This document shows positions 6,498-14,626 of a stretch of 36,072 bases of DNA, piece after piece (the first letter of the stretch is position 1; each line of letters starts with the position of its first letter). Origin of the DNA: Ruminiclostridium sp. (GTDB lineage: Bacteria; Bacillota; Clostridia; Oscillospirales; Ruminococcaceae); assembly GCA_017635095.1 (NCBI GenBank), contig JAGBMA010000144.1:1-36072 (forward strand). The letters are read 5' to 3'. The notes under the pieces were generated by a model. The model saw nothing but the letters and a program-made list of their open reading frames with translations, was not told the DNA's origin and made no database searches. The position numbers were made by a program, and so were the translations under genes.

Positions 6498-9056
6498 ATG
6501 GAAAGCATCACAAAAGGGTATGTTTCCGTTAATGATAACTGCATAGGCTGCGGGAGATGTATGCTTGAGTGCCCGGCGGCCGAATCTAATTATTCCGTTT
6601 ACAGAGGCGGTTCCAGAAAACTTGAGATCGAACCGGCAAACTGTATAAGCTGCGGAAACTGCATGAATATATGCACTCACGACGCAAGAAGGTATGTGGA
6701 CGATACGGATAAGTTCCTTGAGGCACTCAGAGCCGGAGAAAAGGTTTCCGTTATCTTATCCACAAGTTTTTATACGATTTACGGAAAGCGTGCGGAAAAC
6801 ATACTCGGGTATCTGCGGTCACTCGGCGTGAATAAGATATACGACTCCGGATATGGCGCTGATATATTCGTGTATCTTAACGCGAGGTATGTAAAAGAGT
6901 ACATCGGCGATCCGAAGAAACGTCCGTTTATCCTCAACTCCTGTCCCACCGTTGTCAATTACATTCAGCGGTTTGTTCCCGAGTCGATAGACTATATCAT
7001 TCCCGTGCAGTCGCCTCCGATATGTACTGCCATATACGCCCACAAGTATCTCGGAGATGATTCAAAGATCGCGTATCTGAGTCCCTGTCCGGCGAGACGT
7101 TCGGAATTTGATCTGCCTTCATCTGCCGGAAACATTGATTTCACAGTAACGTTCCGGTATCTCATGGAGCGTATCGGCGATGTTGATATGAGCGGTTTCA
7201 GTGCTGTCTCCGATCTGAACGCACCGGGATTCGGAAATATAATCTCCGCCGGAAGCGGGCTTCGCGAGTATCTCGCGTCCCTTTTCTCCGACGATGAGAT
7301 AATCGTCAACTACAATAAGCTTGATGAAAGGACCACGGCGCTTATCGCGTCAATCCGCGATGAGAATGTACCGCACCCGTTCCTTGTTTCCGTTTCCGCG
7401 TGTGAGTTCGGCTGTGTTTCCGGAAGCGGCTCGGATATTTCCGTGCAGAACAATTTCGGGACTTATCTCGGCTCACTACAGAGAATACGCCGTGAGTCTG
7501 TGGCAAAGAAGCGTCAGTACCCGTCTTACTGGGAGCTTTACAGGTCTGTTGCGGATATGTTTATTGACATAGATCCGGACGATTTTACCGCCCATTTTGA
7601 GGACAGGTATATCCAGCTTCATAAAGTCCCCGAAAGAATAATAAATGATATTTTCGGCTGGATGCACATGAATACGGAGGAGAAGAGACACACGGACTGC
7701 CGTGCCTGCGGATACAAGACCTGCAAAGAAATGGCGTCCGCTGTCGCAAAGGGTCAGGCAAGGATAGAGGACTGTGCAAGATATGTGAACGAGGAGTTCA
7801 AACGCAAGCTGTTCTTTGATGACCTTACCGGGATCCTGAGCAGCCAGGGATTTCATGCGGAGATACCGCTATTCCTCCGCGCGAACAGGGACAAGAAGCT
7901 TATCATCGCTGCCGGAAACATAAACGGCATCAAGACTATCAACGATCTGTACAACTTCAATACCGGAAGCCAGGTCATCATATATGTTGCGAGAATGCTC
8001 AGCAATATCGTGAGCGGAAGGGGCATCTGTGCAAGGCTCGGCGGAAACAACTTCGTAATGTGCTTTGAAAACACGGAGGAGAACCTGCGCCGGCTCACTG
8101 CAATAAGATATTTCGACTGCGGCGAGATGGGGATAAATATGCCTGTGACCATGAGGTTCGGATTATGTGATATGTCCGGAATGTCGGATGTTCAGCGTCT
8201 TGTTAACTACGCTTCCTTTGCGATGCAGAAAAGTTATGATCGTTCGCGGAATTCTTTCAGGTGGTATGACGAAGAGATGAAAAACGAGATATCCGTTGAG
8301 TCTGCAATAACATCTCAGATGCGTCACGCTATGTACAACAACGAATTTACCATGTATCTCCAGCCTCAGTATGGGAGATCGGGCACGGAGCTTCTCGGCG
8401 CGGAATCGCTCTGCAGATGGATAAAGAATGACGGATCCATGATCTCTCCGGGTGTGTTTATCCCGATCTTTGAGAAGAACGGATTTATCAAGAAGCTTGA
8501 CCGGTATATGTGGGAAAGCGCTTTCCGTCAGATAAGGGCATGGACGGATTCCGGGATTCATTGCGTTCCGTTATCCGTAAATATCTCGCGAATAAATCTT
8601 GTTGACGACGAGATAATAGATGTCATAGCCAAGCTCAAAGACACATATAAGATAAACGAAGATCTGCTTCATTTCGAGATCACAGAAAGTGCATATACCG
8701 ATGATCTTAAAGCTATAATCGGCAGGATATCGAAGATACGCGAAATGGGATTCAAGATCGCCATGGACGATTTCGGGAGCGGTTATTCGTCGCTCAACAC
8801 TCTCAAGGATATCCCTATAGATATACTGAAGCTCGATATGGGATTTCTCAGGGGCGAATCAAATATGGAAAAGGGAAGATGCATAATCGGATCCGTTATC
8901 GGAATGGCTCATTCCCTCGGGCTCAGTATTGTGGCGGAAGGCGTTGAGACTTCCGAACAGGCGGAATTCCTGAACAGCCTCGGCTGTGATGTGATCCAGG
9001 GGTATCTGTATGCAAGACCGATGACTGTCGGGAAATTTGAGGAACTTATCCGCTGA
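6498..9056 (+). CDS. Ferredoxin / [FeFe]-hydrogenase-like / 4Fe-4S / GGDEF / EAL fusion
   Basis: This 852-residue cytoplasmic protein starts at the ATG behind GGAGG (6488-6492). Two 4Fe-4S ferredoxin motifs (C15-18-21-25 and C49-52-55-59) lead into a hydrogenase large-subunit-like domain (about 60-395). Its H-cluster loops are divergent: NSCP with C149, SPCPARRSE with C197, and SACEFGC with C302 and C306. The four cluster ligands remain, but the cysteine used for proton transfer in catalytic enzymes is a serine. A CxxCGYxxC motif (C401, C404, C409, then C426) adds a further cluster. The GGDEF motif is degenerate (GGNNF, 515-519). The EAL domain keeps ESL (636-638), FEITES, MDDFGSGYSS, DILKLD and EGVET. 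I infer a redox- or H2-sensing c-di-GMP phosphodiesterase rather than an H2-producing enzyme. Confidence 0.85.
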   Translation: MESITKGYVSVNDNCIGCGRCMLECPAAESNYSVYRGGSRKLEIEPANCISCGNCMNICTHDARRYVDDTDKFLEALRAGEKVSVILSTSFYTIYGKRAENILGYLRSLGVNKIYDSGYGADIFVYLNARYVKEYIGDPKKRPFILNSCPTVVNYIQRFVPESIDYIIPVQSPPICTAIYAHKYLGDDSKIAYLSPCPARRSEFDLPSSAGNIDFTVTFRYLMERIGDVDMSGFSAVSDLNAPGFGNIISAGSGLREYLASLFSDDEIIVNYNKLDERTTALIASIRDENVPHPFLVSVSACEFGCVSGSGSDISVQNNFGTYLGSLQRIRRESVAKKRQYPSYWELYRSVADMFIDIDPDDFTAHFEDRYIQLHKVPERIINDIFGWMHMNTEEKRHTDCRACGYKTCKEMASAVAKGQARIEDCARYVNEEFKRKLFFDDLTGILSSQGFHAEIPLFLRANRDKKLIIAAGNINGIKTINDLYNFNTGSQVIIYVARMLSNIVSGRGICARLGGNNFVMCFENTEENLRRLTAIRYFDCGEMGINMPVTMRFGLCDMSGMSDVQRLVNYASFAMQKSYDRSRNSFRWYDEEMKNEISVESAITSQMRHAMYNNEFTMYLQPQYGRSGTELLGAESLCRWIKNDGSMISPGVFIPIFEKNGFIKKLDRYMWESAFRQIRAWTDSGIHCVPLSVNISRINLVDDEIIDVIAKLKDTYKINEDLLHFEITESAYTDDLKAIIGRISKIREMGFKIAMDDFGSGYSSLNTLKDIPIDILKLDMGFLRGESNMEKGRCIIGSVIGMAHSLGLSIVAEGVETSEQAEFLNSLGCDVIQGYLYARPMTVGKFEELIR

Positions 9057-9089
9057 TACTTCCTGAGTGAATGATGAATATTTGAAGAG

Positions 9090-9223
9090 CGGACTGCATA
9101 AATATAATAATGTGTCCTGAAATACGAAGCTTTCGTATTGATGCCGCCTAAAAGTATCGGTCTGTTTCCGTGAAATATCGCGGGCGCGGATCGGTGCGTC
9201 AAAATGCAGTCCGACAATGTCGG
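9090..9223. other. Structured intergenic stretch, possible small RNA
   Basis: The 212 bases between the hydrogenase-like gene and the next gene hold paired sequences: CGGACTGCAT (9090-9099) matches ATGCAGTCCG (9204-9213), a perfect 8-bp-arm palindrome lies at 9121-9139, and CCGACAATGTCGG lies at 9211-9223. A TATAAT at 9103-9108 has a weak -35 (TTTGAA, 16-base spacer), and a strong terminator follows at 9231. This could be a small transcript of about 145 bases, a 3' UTR structure or a short mobile repeat. I do not recognise a known RNA family. Confidence 0.35.
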
Positions 9224-9230
9224 TAAAACA

Positions 9231-9262
9231 AAAGCCTGTATTATTGCAATACAGGCTTTTAT
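9231..9262. terminator. Bidirectional rho-independent terminator
   Basis: A 12-bp stem (9231-9242 with 9248-9259) with loop ATTGC is followed by a T run on the plus strand and preceded by A-rich DNA that gives T on the minus strand. It separates the c-di-GMP operon from the convergent flavoprotein operon. Confidence 0.85.
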
Positions 9263-9268
9263 ACTGTT

Positions 9269-9445
9269 CTACTGTTTTCTTGCAAGGAAATAATCGTCGT
9301 CTTTCGTATAGTATGGACAGGCATTGCGTCCCTCGGACATGAGTCTGCAGAACTCGTCCTCGTCCATATTCACCGCACAGACATAATCGCCGTACTCGTC
9401 GTCATAGACGTTGTTTGCACAGCTGTCGCATGATATCTCAGCCAT
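9269..9445 (-). CDS. DUF6472-like cysteine-rich mini-protein
   Basis: A 58-residue protein starts MAEISCDSCANNVYDDEYGDYVC in pattern, with cysteines in CDSC, YVC, EFC and ACPYY arrangement, and acidic stretches DEYGDY and MDEDE. This pattern matches the small DUF6472 family of Clostridia as I know it; the function is unknown. The four to five cysteines suggest a metal or Fe-S site, which is inference. Its start overlaps the end of the COG2509 flavoprotein gene by eight bases, making it the last gene of that operon, and a terminator follows directly. The pairing with the flavoprotein suggests a shared redox role. Confidence 0.75.
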   Translation of the reverse strand: MAEISCDSCANNVYDDEYGDYVCAVNMDEDEFCRLMSEGRNACPYYTKDDDYFLARKQ

Positions 9446-11027
9446 TTCCGATCACCGCCTCCGCACATTTTATCCCGTCCACTGCAGCCGAAACGATACC
9501 GCCTGCATGACCCGCTCCTTCTCCGCAGGGATACAGTCCTCTGAGAGAAAGAGAGCAAAGTTCCGGACCCCTTATTATGCGCACAGGAGAAGAGCTTCTC
9601 GTTTCCGGTGCAGTTATCACAGCCTCCGGTTCCGCGAAGAAATCCGCTTTCCGCGCAAGGAGCGGAAGCCCGTCTCTCAGCGTTTCCGCAATGAATCCCG
9701 GAAAAAGCTCGTCTATTCTTGCAAAACGAACGCCGGGCAGGTAGCTCGGCTTCACTTTCCCGAAATGATCCGAAAGCCGGGAACCGAGAAGATCCCCCGC
9801 GAGTGTCACCGGAGCCGAGTAGTCCGAGCCGCCCGATATGAATGCCGCCTTTTCGATGCTGCGCTGGAGAGCGGCTCCGGCGAGAGGATCGTCGCCGTTG
9901 AGATCTTCCGGAGTTACATTAACGAGCAGCGCCGAGTTTGCGTTGACAGCATCACGGGCATGGAGACTCATTCCGTTTGTCACCACAGTCTCCGGTTCGG
10001 AAGCCGCTGCCATGATATATCCTCCGGGGCACATACAGAATGTATAGAGGCTCCTTCCGTCGGGAAGGTGCACCGCGTATTTGTATTCGGCAGGCGGCAG
10101 GGCAGGGAGTCCGGCGAAGTTCCCGTAAAGGCTTCTGTTCACATCTTCCTGAAGATGCTCGATGCGAACGCCCATAGCGAATATCTTTCGTTCCATGGCG
10201 ATATCCTGTTCCCTCAGATATCCGAAAGTATCGCGGGCGCTGTGACCGATAGCGAGAATAATGTTGTCGGTCATAAGTTCTGTCTCTCTGCCGTCTTTCT
10301 CATATACCGCGCCTGTGACTTTATCGTCTTTCCTCAGAATTACGGTCATCTTTGCGTCAAAGATGACATCTCCGCCCAGTGCTTTTATCTCACCCCGTAG
10401 TGCCTTTACCACATTTCTCAGGATATCTGTGCCGATATGCGGCTTTGCGCTGTACAGTATCTCCTCCGGCGCTCCGAACCTGACTAATTCGCGGAATATA
10501 TGACGAATACGGGGATCGCGTATCCCGGTGGTGAGCTTTCCGTCGGAGAATGTGCCCGCGCCGCCCTCGCCGAACTGCACATTCGTATGCGCTGAAAGTA
10601 TTCCGTTTTTGCGGAAGTTATCGACTGCGGCGGTACGGGTATCAACATCACTGCCGCGTTCGAGAACTATCGGAGCAAGCCCGCTCTGAGCAAGACAAAG
10701 GGCTGCAAACATTCCCGCCGGTCCGAATCCGATCACCACCGGGCGGTGTGCACGGGGGCTCAGATGCGGGACAGAGTATGCCTGTTCGTTTGCAGGGCAA
10801 ACTTTGTTCGGCGGGTATTTTTTCAGTATTGCCGCTTCATTCCGTACTTTGAGCTCCACGGAGACGGTGAAATGGATATCATTTTTCTTGCGGGCATCTA
10901 CCGATCGTTTCGCAAGATGAAGCTCCGATATATCCGACCGCTTCACGCCTATTGCTTTTGCCGAACGTTCCGCAAGCATCTCGTCGGTGTAGCCGAGTGG
11001 CATATAAATATCGTTTATTCTTATCAT
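9438..11027 (-). CDS. COG2509-family FAD-dependent dehydrogenase
   Basis: This 529-residue flavoprotein belongs to the uncharacterised COG2509 group. An N-terminal domain of about 95 residues (from MIRINDIYMPLGY) is followed by the FAD-binding loop GFGPAG (100-105). Conserved segments include VQFGEGGAGTFSDGKL and, near the end, GLYPCGEGAGHAGGIVSAAVDG. It should be a cytoplasmic oxidoreductase; the substrate is not known. The start at 11027 is preferred because family members begin close to this point and it follows the upstream stop by one base. An in-frame extension up to 11150 would lie wholly inside the upstream flavoprotein gene. It overlaps the mini-protein gene by eight bases. Confidence 0.88.
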   Translation of the reverse strand: MIRINDIYMPLGYTDEMLAERSAKAIGVKRSDISELHLAKRSVDARKKNDIHFTVSVELKVRNEAAILKKYPPNKVCPANEQAYSVPHLSPRAHRPVVIGFGPAGMFAALCLAQSGLAPIVLERGSDVDTRTAAVDNFRKNGILSAHTNVQFGEGGAGTFSDGKLTTGIRDPRIRHIFRELVRFGAPEEILYSAKPHIGTDILRNVVKALRGEIKALGGDVIFDAKMTVILRKDDKVTGAVYEKDGRETELMTDNIILAIGHSARDTFGYLREQDIAMERKIFAMGVRIEHLQEDVNRSLYGNFAGLPALPPAEYKYAVHLPDGRSLYTFCMCPGGYIMAAASEPETVVTNGMSLHARDAVNANSALLVNVTPEDLNGDDPLAGAALQRSIEKAAFISGGSDYSAPVTLAGDLLGSRLSDHFGKVKPSYLPGVRFARIDELFPGFIAETLRDGLPLLARKADFFAEPEAVITAPETRSSSPVRIIRGPELCSLSLRGLYPCGEGAGHAGGIVSAAVDGIKCAEAVIGNG

Positions 11028-11028
11028 T

Positions 11029-12270
11029 TCATTGCCTTCCGAGTAAGTCAGACGCGGCACTTTTTCCTGCAAGAGCACCGGAAGAAAATGCAAAATCAAG
11101 ATTGTATCCGCCGCATTGTCCGCAGATATCGAGCAGCTCTCCGCAGGCATAAAGCCCTTTTATCTTTCTGAACTCAAAGTTTTCTCTGAGTTCTTCTGCA
11201 ACTATTCCGCCGCCTGTTATCTGGGAACGTTCATATCCTGCCGTACCCGTAACAGGGAAGGAAAGTGACTTGAGCGTCGCTACGGTCTTATCTATCATTC
11301 TGTCGTCAATATCTTTTGTAAGTTCCGGACAGTTACCAAGCGCCCGCTTCAGTACATATATGCCGAGCGGTCGGGTGAAGATACCGCTGAGGTAATCATC
11401 TGTACTTGCATAAGAGCGTATCTGCCTGAGGTTCAGAAGAAGTTCCCTGACCGCTTTCCTGCTTATATCCGGGAGGAGATCCATGCGGAGCTCACATTCG
11501 CTGTTTTTGTACAGTTCGTAAAGATGCGAAAGATCAAAAACGCAAATCCCGGAAACGAGACCGTCCGTGAACTGGACTTCACCGCGGATACTTTTTATGC
11601 CTTTACCGTTTGCGCAGAACACAACGTTAGCGTCTGCCCTCTGACCTTTGAGGGGTTTTACGAGCTTAGGATCCGTCATTAGCGGAACGAGCGCGGGGTA
11701 CGCAGGTATGGTCTTTATCCCAAGAGCCTTGCATATGCCCAAAAGGCTCCCGTTGCTTCCGAGAGCGGGCTGGGACATACCGCCGCCGGCAAGAATGATC
11801 CTTTTTGCGGAGATGATGTCATCGCTGGCTTTGACCGCGAGCATCATTCTGTCGGAAACGTTGTTCCTGTCGATTCCCGAGATCTCAAGACCGCATATCT
11901 CCTCGACCCCGAGCCGGCTGCACTCAAGACGGAGCGCGTCGAGAACGGAGGCTGCGGAATGGCTTCTCGGGTATATGCGTCCGGCGCTGTCGCTTTCGCA
12001 GATAACTCCGAGTGACATGAAGAAATCGGTCACGGAGAAACCGCTTGTCCTTTTTATGAATTCTTTGCAGGTACCGCTGTAATTATCCGGAGAAAGGTCA
12101 ACGTTGGAAAGATTGCATCTGCCGTTTCCCGTGGCAAGTATTTTCTTTCCCGTCCGCGGGAGACGTTCGATTATTGCTGCGGAGGATCCCGGTGAAGTCC
12201 TTTTCGCGTTTATTGCAGCGGCAAGTCCCGAAGCGCCGCCGCCGATGACAGCTATATCGAATGACCTCAT
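11029..12270 (-). CDS. HI0933/YhiN-family flavoprotein
   Basis: This 413-residue protein is an HI0933-like (BaiN/YhiN) NAD(P)/FAD-dependent oxidoreductase. The FAD loop GGGASG lies at 10-15. The family motif TGKKILATGNGRCNLSN follows, and the C-terminal FAD segment includes GLYACGELLDICGQCGGYNL. The related clostridial BaiN acts in bile-acid dehydroxylation, but there are no other bai genes here, so that role should not be assumed. Its ATG overlaps the AEC permease stop by four bases and its own stop is one base before the COG2509 start, so translation of the three genes is coupled. Confidence 0.9.
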   Translation of the reverse strand: MRSFDIAVIGGGASGLAAAINAKRTSPGSSAAIIERLPRTGKKILATGNGRCNLSNVDLSPDNYSGTCKEFIKRTSGFSVTDFFMSLGVICESDSAGRIYPRSHSAASVLDALRLECSRLGVEEICGLEISGIDRNNVSDRMMLAVKASDDIISAKRIILAGGGMSQPALGSNGSLLGICKALGIKTIPAYPALVPLMTDPKLVKPLKGQRADANVVFCANGKGIKSIRGEVQFTDGLVSGICVFDLSHLYELYKNSECELRMDLLPDISRKAVRELLLNLRQIRSYASTDDYLSGIFTRPLGIYVLKRALGNCPELTKDIDDRMIDKTVATLKSLSFPVTGTAGYERSQITGGGIVAEELRENFEFRKIKGLYACGELLDICGQCGGYNLDFAFSSGALAGKSAASDLLGRQ

Positions 12271-13223
12271 AATGTGTGAAGCACCTCCAGACAGTAACTT
12301 CCCAGACTTACGATAAAGGGAAGAGTTATAAGAGAAAGTAAGGTGGAAACCGCAAATATCTGTGATGCATACTCGGAGTTGCGCTCATATTTGATCGCAA
12401 ACATCGTACCTATCGCAGCGGCGGGACAGGAGAACTCAATAAGGGTTATGAGCTTCGCCGTATCTGCACACGGAAGGAAAGCGATAAGTGCAAATCCCGC
12501 TATCGGGAGCACAATGAGCTTGACTGCCGCAACAATATATATCCTCAGATTTTTCACGCTTTTGATTATGCCGGCGCTCATTATCGAAGCACCCGCAACT
12601 ATCATCGCCAGTGGCGTTGTCATTTCGGCGACGTTGTTCAGCGCGGTGAATATCATATCCGGGAGCTTTATCTGCGTGAAGAAGAAGATTATGCCGAGTA
12701 TAACGGCGATCACGGCAGGGGAGGTGACGGCCTTCAATAACGATGTGCGTCCTTTGCCTGCGGCTTTTCCCGACGACATCATAATTACTCCGTGGGTCCA
12801 CACGAAGAGGTTGAACACGGTGATGAAGCCGTTCATTATGAACACGCCGTCGCTGCCGAAAACGCCGAAAATGAGCGGCGTTCCCATGAACCCGCAGTTT
12901 GAGTATATGACCGAGAACCGTTCTATGAGCGGATCCCGGCTATTTTTATCCCGGAAGATGAGTTTGGAGAGAAAAATGAATGCGATATAGGTAATGGCAG
13001 CCATCGCAGCGGTCCACAAAAATCCTTCTATGAGCTCGGCTCGCATATCTGTCATATATGAAAGGAAGATCAGGAGAGGATTTACTACATAAAGAACGAG
13101 GTTTGAAAGCTGCTTACGTCCCTCATCGTTTATCAGCCCGAATTTATAACAAAGAGCGCCGATAATGACGATCATGAACATTATCACCGTCTGGTTGAAT
13201 ACAGATTGTGCAGCGTCGGTCAT
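12267..13223 (-). CDS. AEC-family (auxin efflux carrier-type) permease
   Basis: This 318-residue membrane protein is nearly all hydrophobic segments, about ten predicted, in the arrangement of the AEC family. Examples are the opening FNQTVIMFMIVIIGALCYKFG and the conserved YVVNPLLIFLSY and SNCGFMGTPLIFGVFG regions. Characterised members export or import organic acids such as malate, or amino acids. The substrate here is unknown. It is the first gene of the minus operon with two flavoproteins, so it might transport a substrate or product of theirs; that is inference. I see no strong promoter in the 90 bases upstream. Confidence 0.85.
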   Translation of the reverse strand: MTDAAQSVFNQTVIMFMIVIIGALCYKFGLINDEGRKQLSNLVLYVVNPLLIFLSYMTDMRAELIEGFLWTAAMAAITYIAFIFLSKLIFRDKNSRDPLIERFSVIYSNCGFMGTPLIFGVFGSDGVFIMNGFITVFNLFVWTHGVIMMSSGKAAGKGRTSLLKAVTSPAVIAVILGIIFFFTQIKLPDMIFTALNNVAEMTTPLAMIVAGASIMSAGIIKSVKNLRIYIVAAVKLIVLPIAGFALIAFLPCADTAKLITLIEFSCPAAAIGTMFAIKYERNSEYASQIFAVSTLLSLITLPFIVSLGSYCLEVLHTL

Positions 13224-13265
13224 GGTTGTTTCCTTTGCATAGATGTTTTTCTGATTTTATATCAA

Positions 13266-13286
13266 CTGCCCCGTCCGGAGGGGCAG
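13266..13286 (-). terminator. Hairpin after ahcY, possible terminator
   Basis: CTGCCCC (13266-13272) pairs with GGGGCAG (13280-13286). It lies between ahcY and the AEC permease on the minus strand. The following sequence TTGATATAAAAT is only partly T-rich, so termination may be weak. Confidence 0.5.
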
Positions 13287-13314
13287 GGCAGTCATACGGT
13301 AATCTTATGGATCA

Positions 13315-14562
13315 TCACACGTCCCAGCTGTTAAGGTACTTCTCCTGCTCGGGAGTAAGTTTGTCGATCTCAAAGCCCCAGAACTTTATCTTGCGCTCTG
13401 CGACAGCTATATCGACTTCCCTCGGAACGTTGTTTATCATGCTTGTGAGCTTGCCCTTGTTTCTTACGAGGTACAGAGCGGACTGCGCCTGTATCGCAAA
13501 GCTCATATCCATGATCTCGGCGGGGTGTCCGTCTCCCGCCGCAAGGTTCACAAGTCTGCCCTCGGCGATAACATTGATGGTATTGCCGTTGGAGAGCTTA
13601 TAAGCCATGATGTTGTTTCTTGCAAGGTGGCTTTCCACTGCGATCCTGCGCAGGCACGCAACATCGACCTCAACGTCGAAGTGACCGGCGTTGCAGCATA
13701 TAGCCCCGTCGTGCATCTTCATGAAGTCCTTCTCTGTGATGACTCCGCTGCAGCCCGTTACAGTAACGAAGAAATCGCCTATCTCCGCCGCCTTGTTCAT
13801 GGGCATTATGGTAAAGCCGTCCATTACCGCTTCCATAGCCTTTATCGGGTCAACTTCGGTAACGATGACTTTTGCGCCGAGTCCTTTTGCGCGCATAGCC
13901 ACACCTTTTCCGCACCAGCCGTAGCCTGCGACAACAACGTTTTTGCCTGCGACGATAAGGTTTGTGGTACGGTTTATACCGTCCCATACGGACTGGCCGG
14001 TACCGTAACGGTTATCGAAGAGGTGCTTGCAGTCTGCGTCATTTACGAGCATCATCGGGAATTTAAGCTCGCCCGCCTTGTTCATTGACTTGAGACGGAT
14101 AATTCCGGTAGTGGTCTCCTCACAGCCGCCTATAACGTTGGGGATAAGGTCAGTGCGTTTGCTGTGGATATAATGCACGAGGTCACCGCCGTCGTCGATG
14201 ATGATGTTAGGACCGGCGTCGATAACTTTTGATATGTGGCGTTCATATTCCTCGGGCGTGCAGTCATGCCATGCGAACACATTGAGTCCGTCGTGAACGA
14301 GGGCTGCCGCTACATCGTCCTGTGTTGAAAGGGGATTGCTTCCGGTGATGTACATTTCCGCGCCGCCTGCCGCAAGAGTCTTGCACAGGTACGCGGTCTT
14401 TGCTTCGAGATGCACGGAGAGAGCGATCTTCAGACCTGCAAAGGGCTTCGTCTCTTCAAATTCAGCCTTATAGCTCCGGAGCAGGGGCATATTGCGCTCT
14501 ACCCAGTCTATCTTTCTCTTACCGTCTTCCCAGAGGTTTTCATCGCGAATTTCACTTGCCAT
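13315..14562 (-). CDS. ahcY: S-adenosylhomocysteinase
   Basis: This 415-residue enzyme splits S-adenosylhomocysteine to adenosine and homocysteine, relieving inhibition of methyltransferases. It is of the shorter type without the internal insertion of many bacterial and eukaryotic forms. Visible motifs are the NAD-binding GYGWCGKG (about 214-221), CCNAGHFDVEVD, and LAAGDGHPAEIMDMSF. The C terminus ends in YLNSWDV instead of the KPDHYRY-like end of eukaryotic enzymes. It has its own promoter and is probably monocistronic. The nearby cobalamin operon encodes several SAM-dependent methyltransferases that release the substrate of this enzyme, but a direct link is not shown. Confidence 0.95.
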   Translation of the reverse strand: MASEIRDENLWEDGKRKIDWVERNMPLLRSYKAEFEETKPFAGLKIALSVHLEAKTAYLCKTLAAGGAEMYITGSNPLSTQDDVAAALVHDGLNVFAWHDCTPEEYERHISKVIDAGPNIIIDDGGDLVHYIHSKRTDLIPNVIGGCEETTTGIIRLKSMNKAGELKFPMMLVNDADCKHLFDNRYGTGQSVWDGINRTTNLIVAGKNVVVAGYGWCGKGVAMRAKGLGAKVIVTEVDPIKAMEAVMDGFTIMPMNKAAEIGDFFVTVTGCSGVITEKDFMKMHDGAICCNAGHFDVEVDVACLRRIAVESHLARNNIMAYKLSNGNTINVIAEGRLVNLAAGDGHPAEIMDMSFAIQAQSALYLVRNKGKLTSMINNVPREVDIAVAERKIKFWGFEIDKLTPEQEKYLNSWDV

Positions 14563-14597
14563 TTTATTACGTCCTTTCGGTTTATTTACCGGAGATA

Positions 14598-14626
14598 ATT
14601 ATAACATATTTTGCCTGTTTCGTCAA
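14598..14626 (-). promoter_or_regulatory. Promoter of ahcY
   Basis: On the minus strand, TTGACG (14626-14621) and TATAAT (14603-14598) are 17 bases apart with a TG extension. The -35 box overlaps the stop codon of the upstream kinase gene, and no terminator separates the two. Confidence 0.85.

Noticed and set aside
9411-10400. Plus-strand open frame of about 330 codons opposite the COG2509 flavoprotein
   Set aside because: Composition is Arg/Ser/His-rich without domain features, and the opposite strand carries a conserved flavoprotein.
11028-11150. N-terminal extension of the COG2509 flavoprotein
   Set aside because: The extra residues are read from inside the HI0933-family gene and do not match the family start; ATG 11027 is one base after the upstream stop.
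11029-12270. Bile-acid dehydroxylation gene baiN
   Set aside because: Similarity is at the HI0933 family level only; no other bai genes are in the window.
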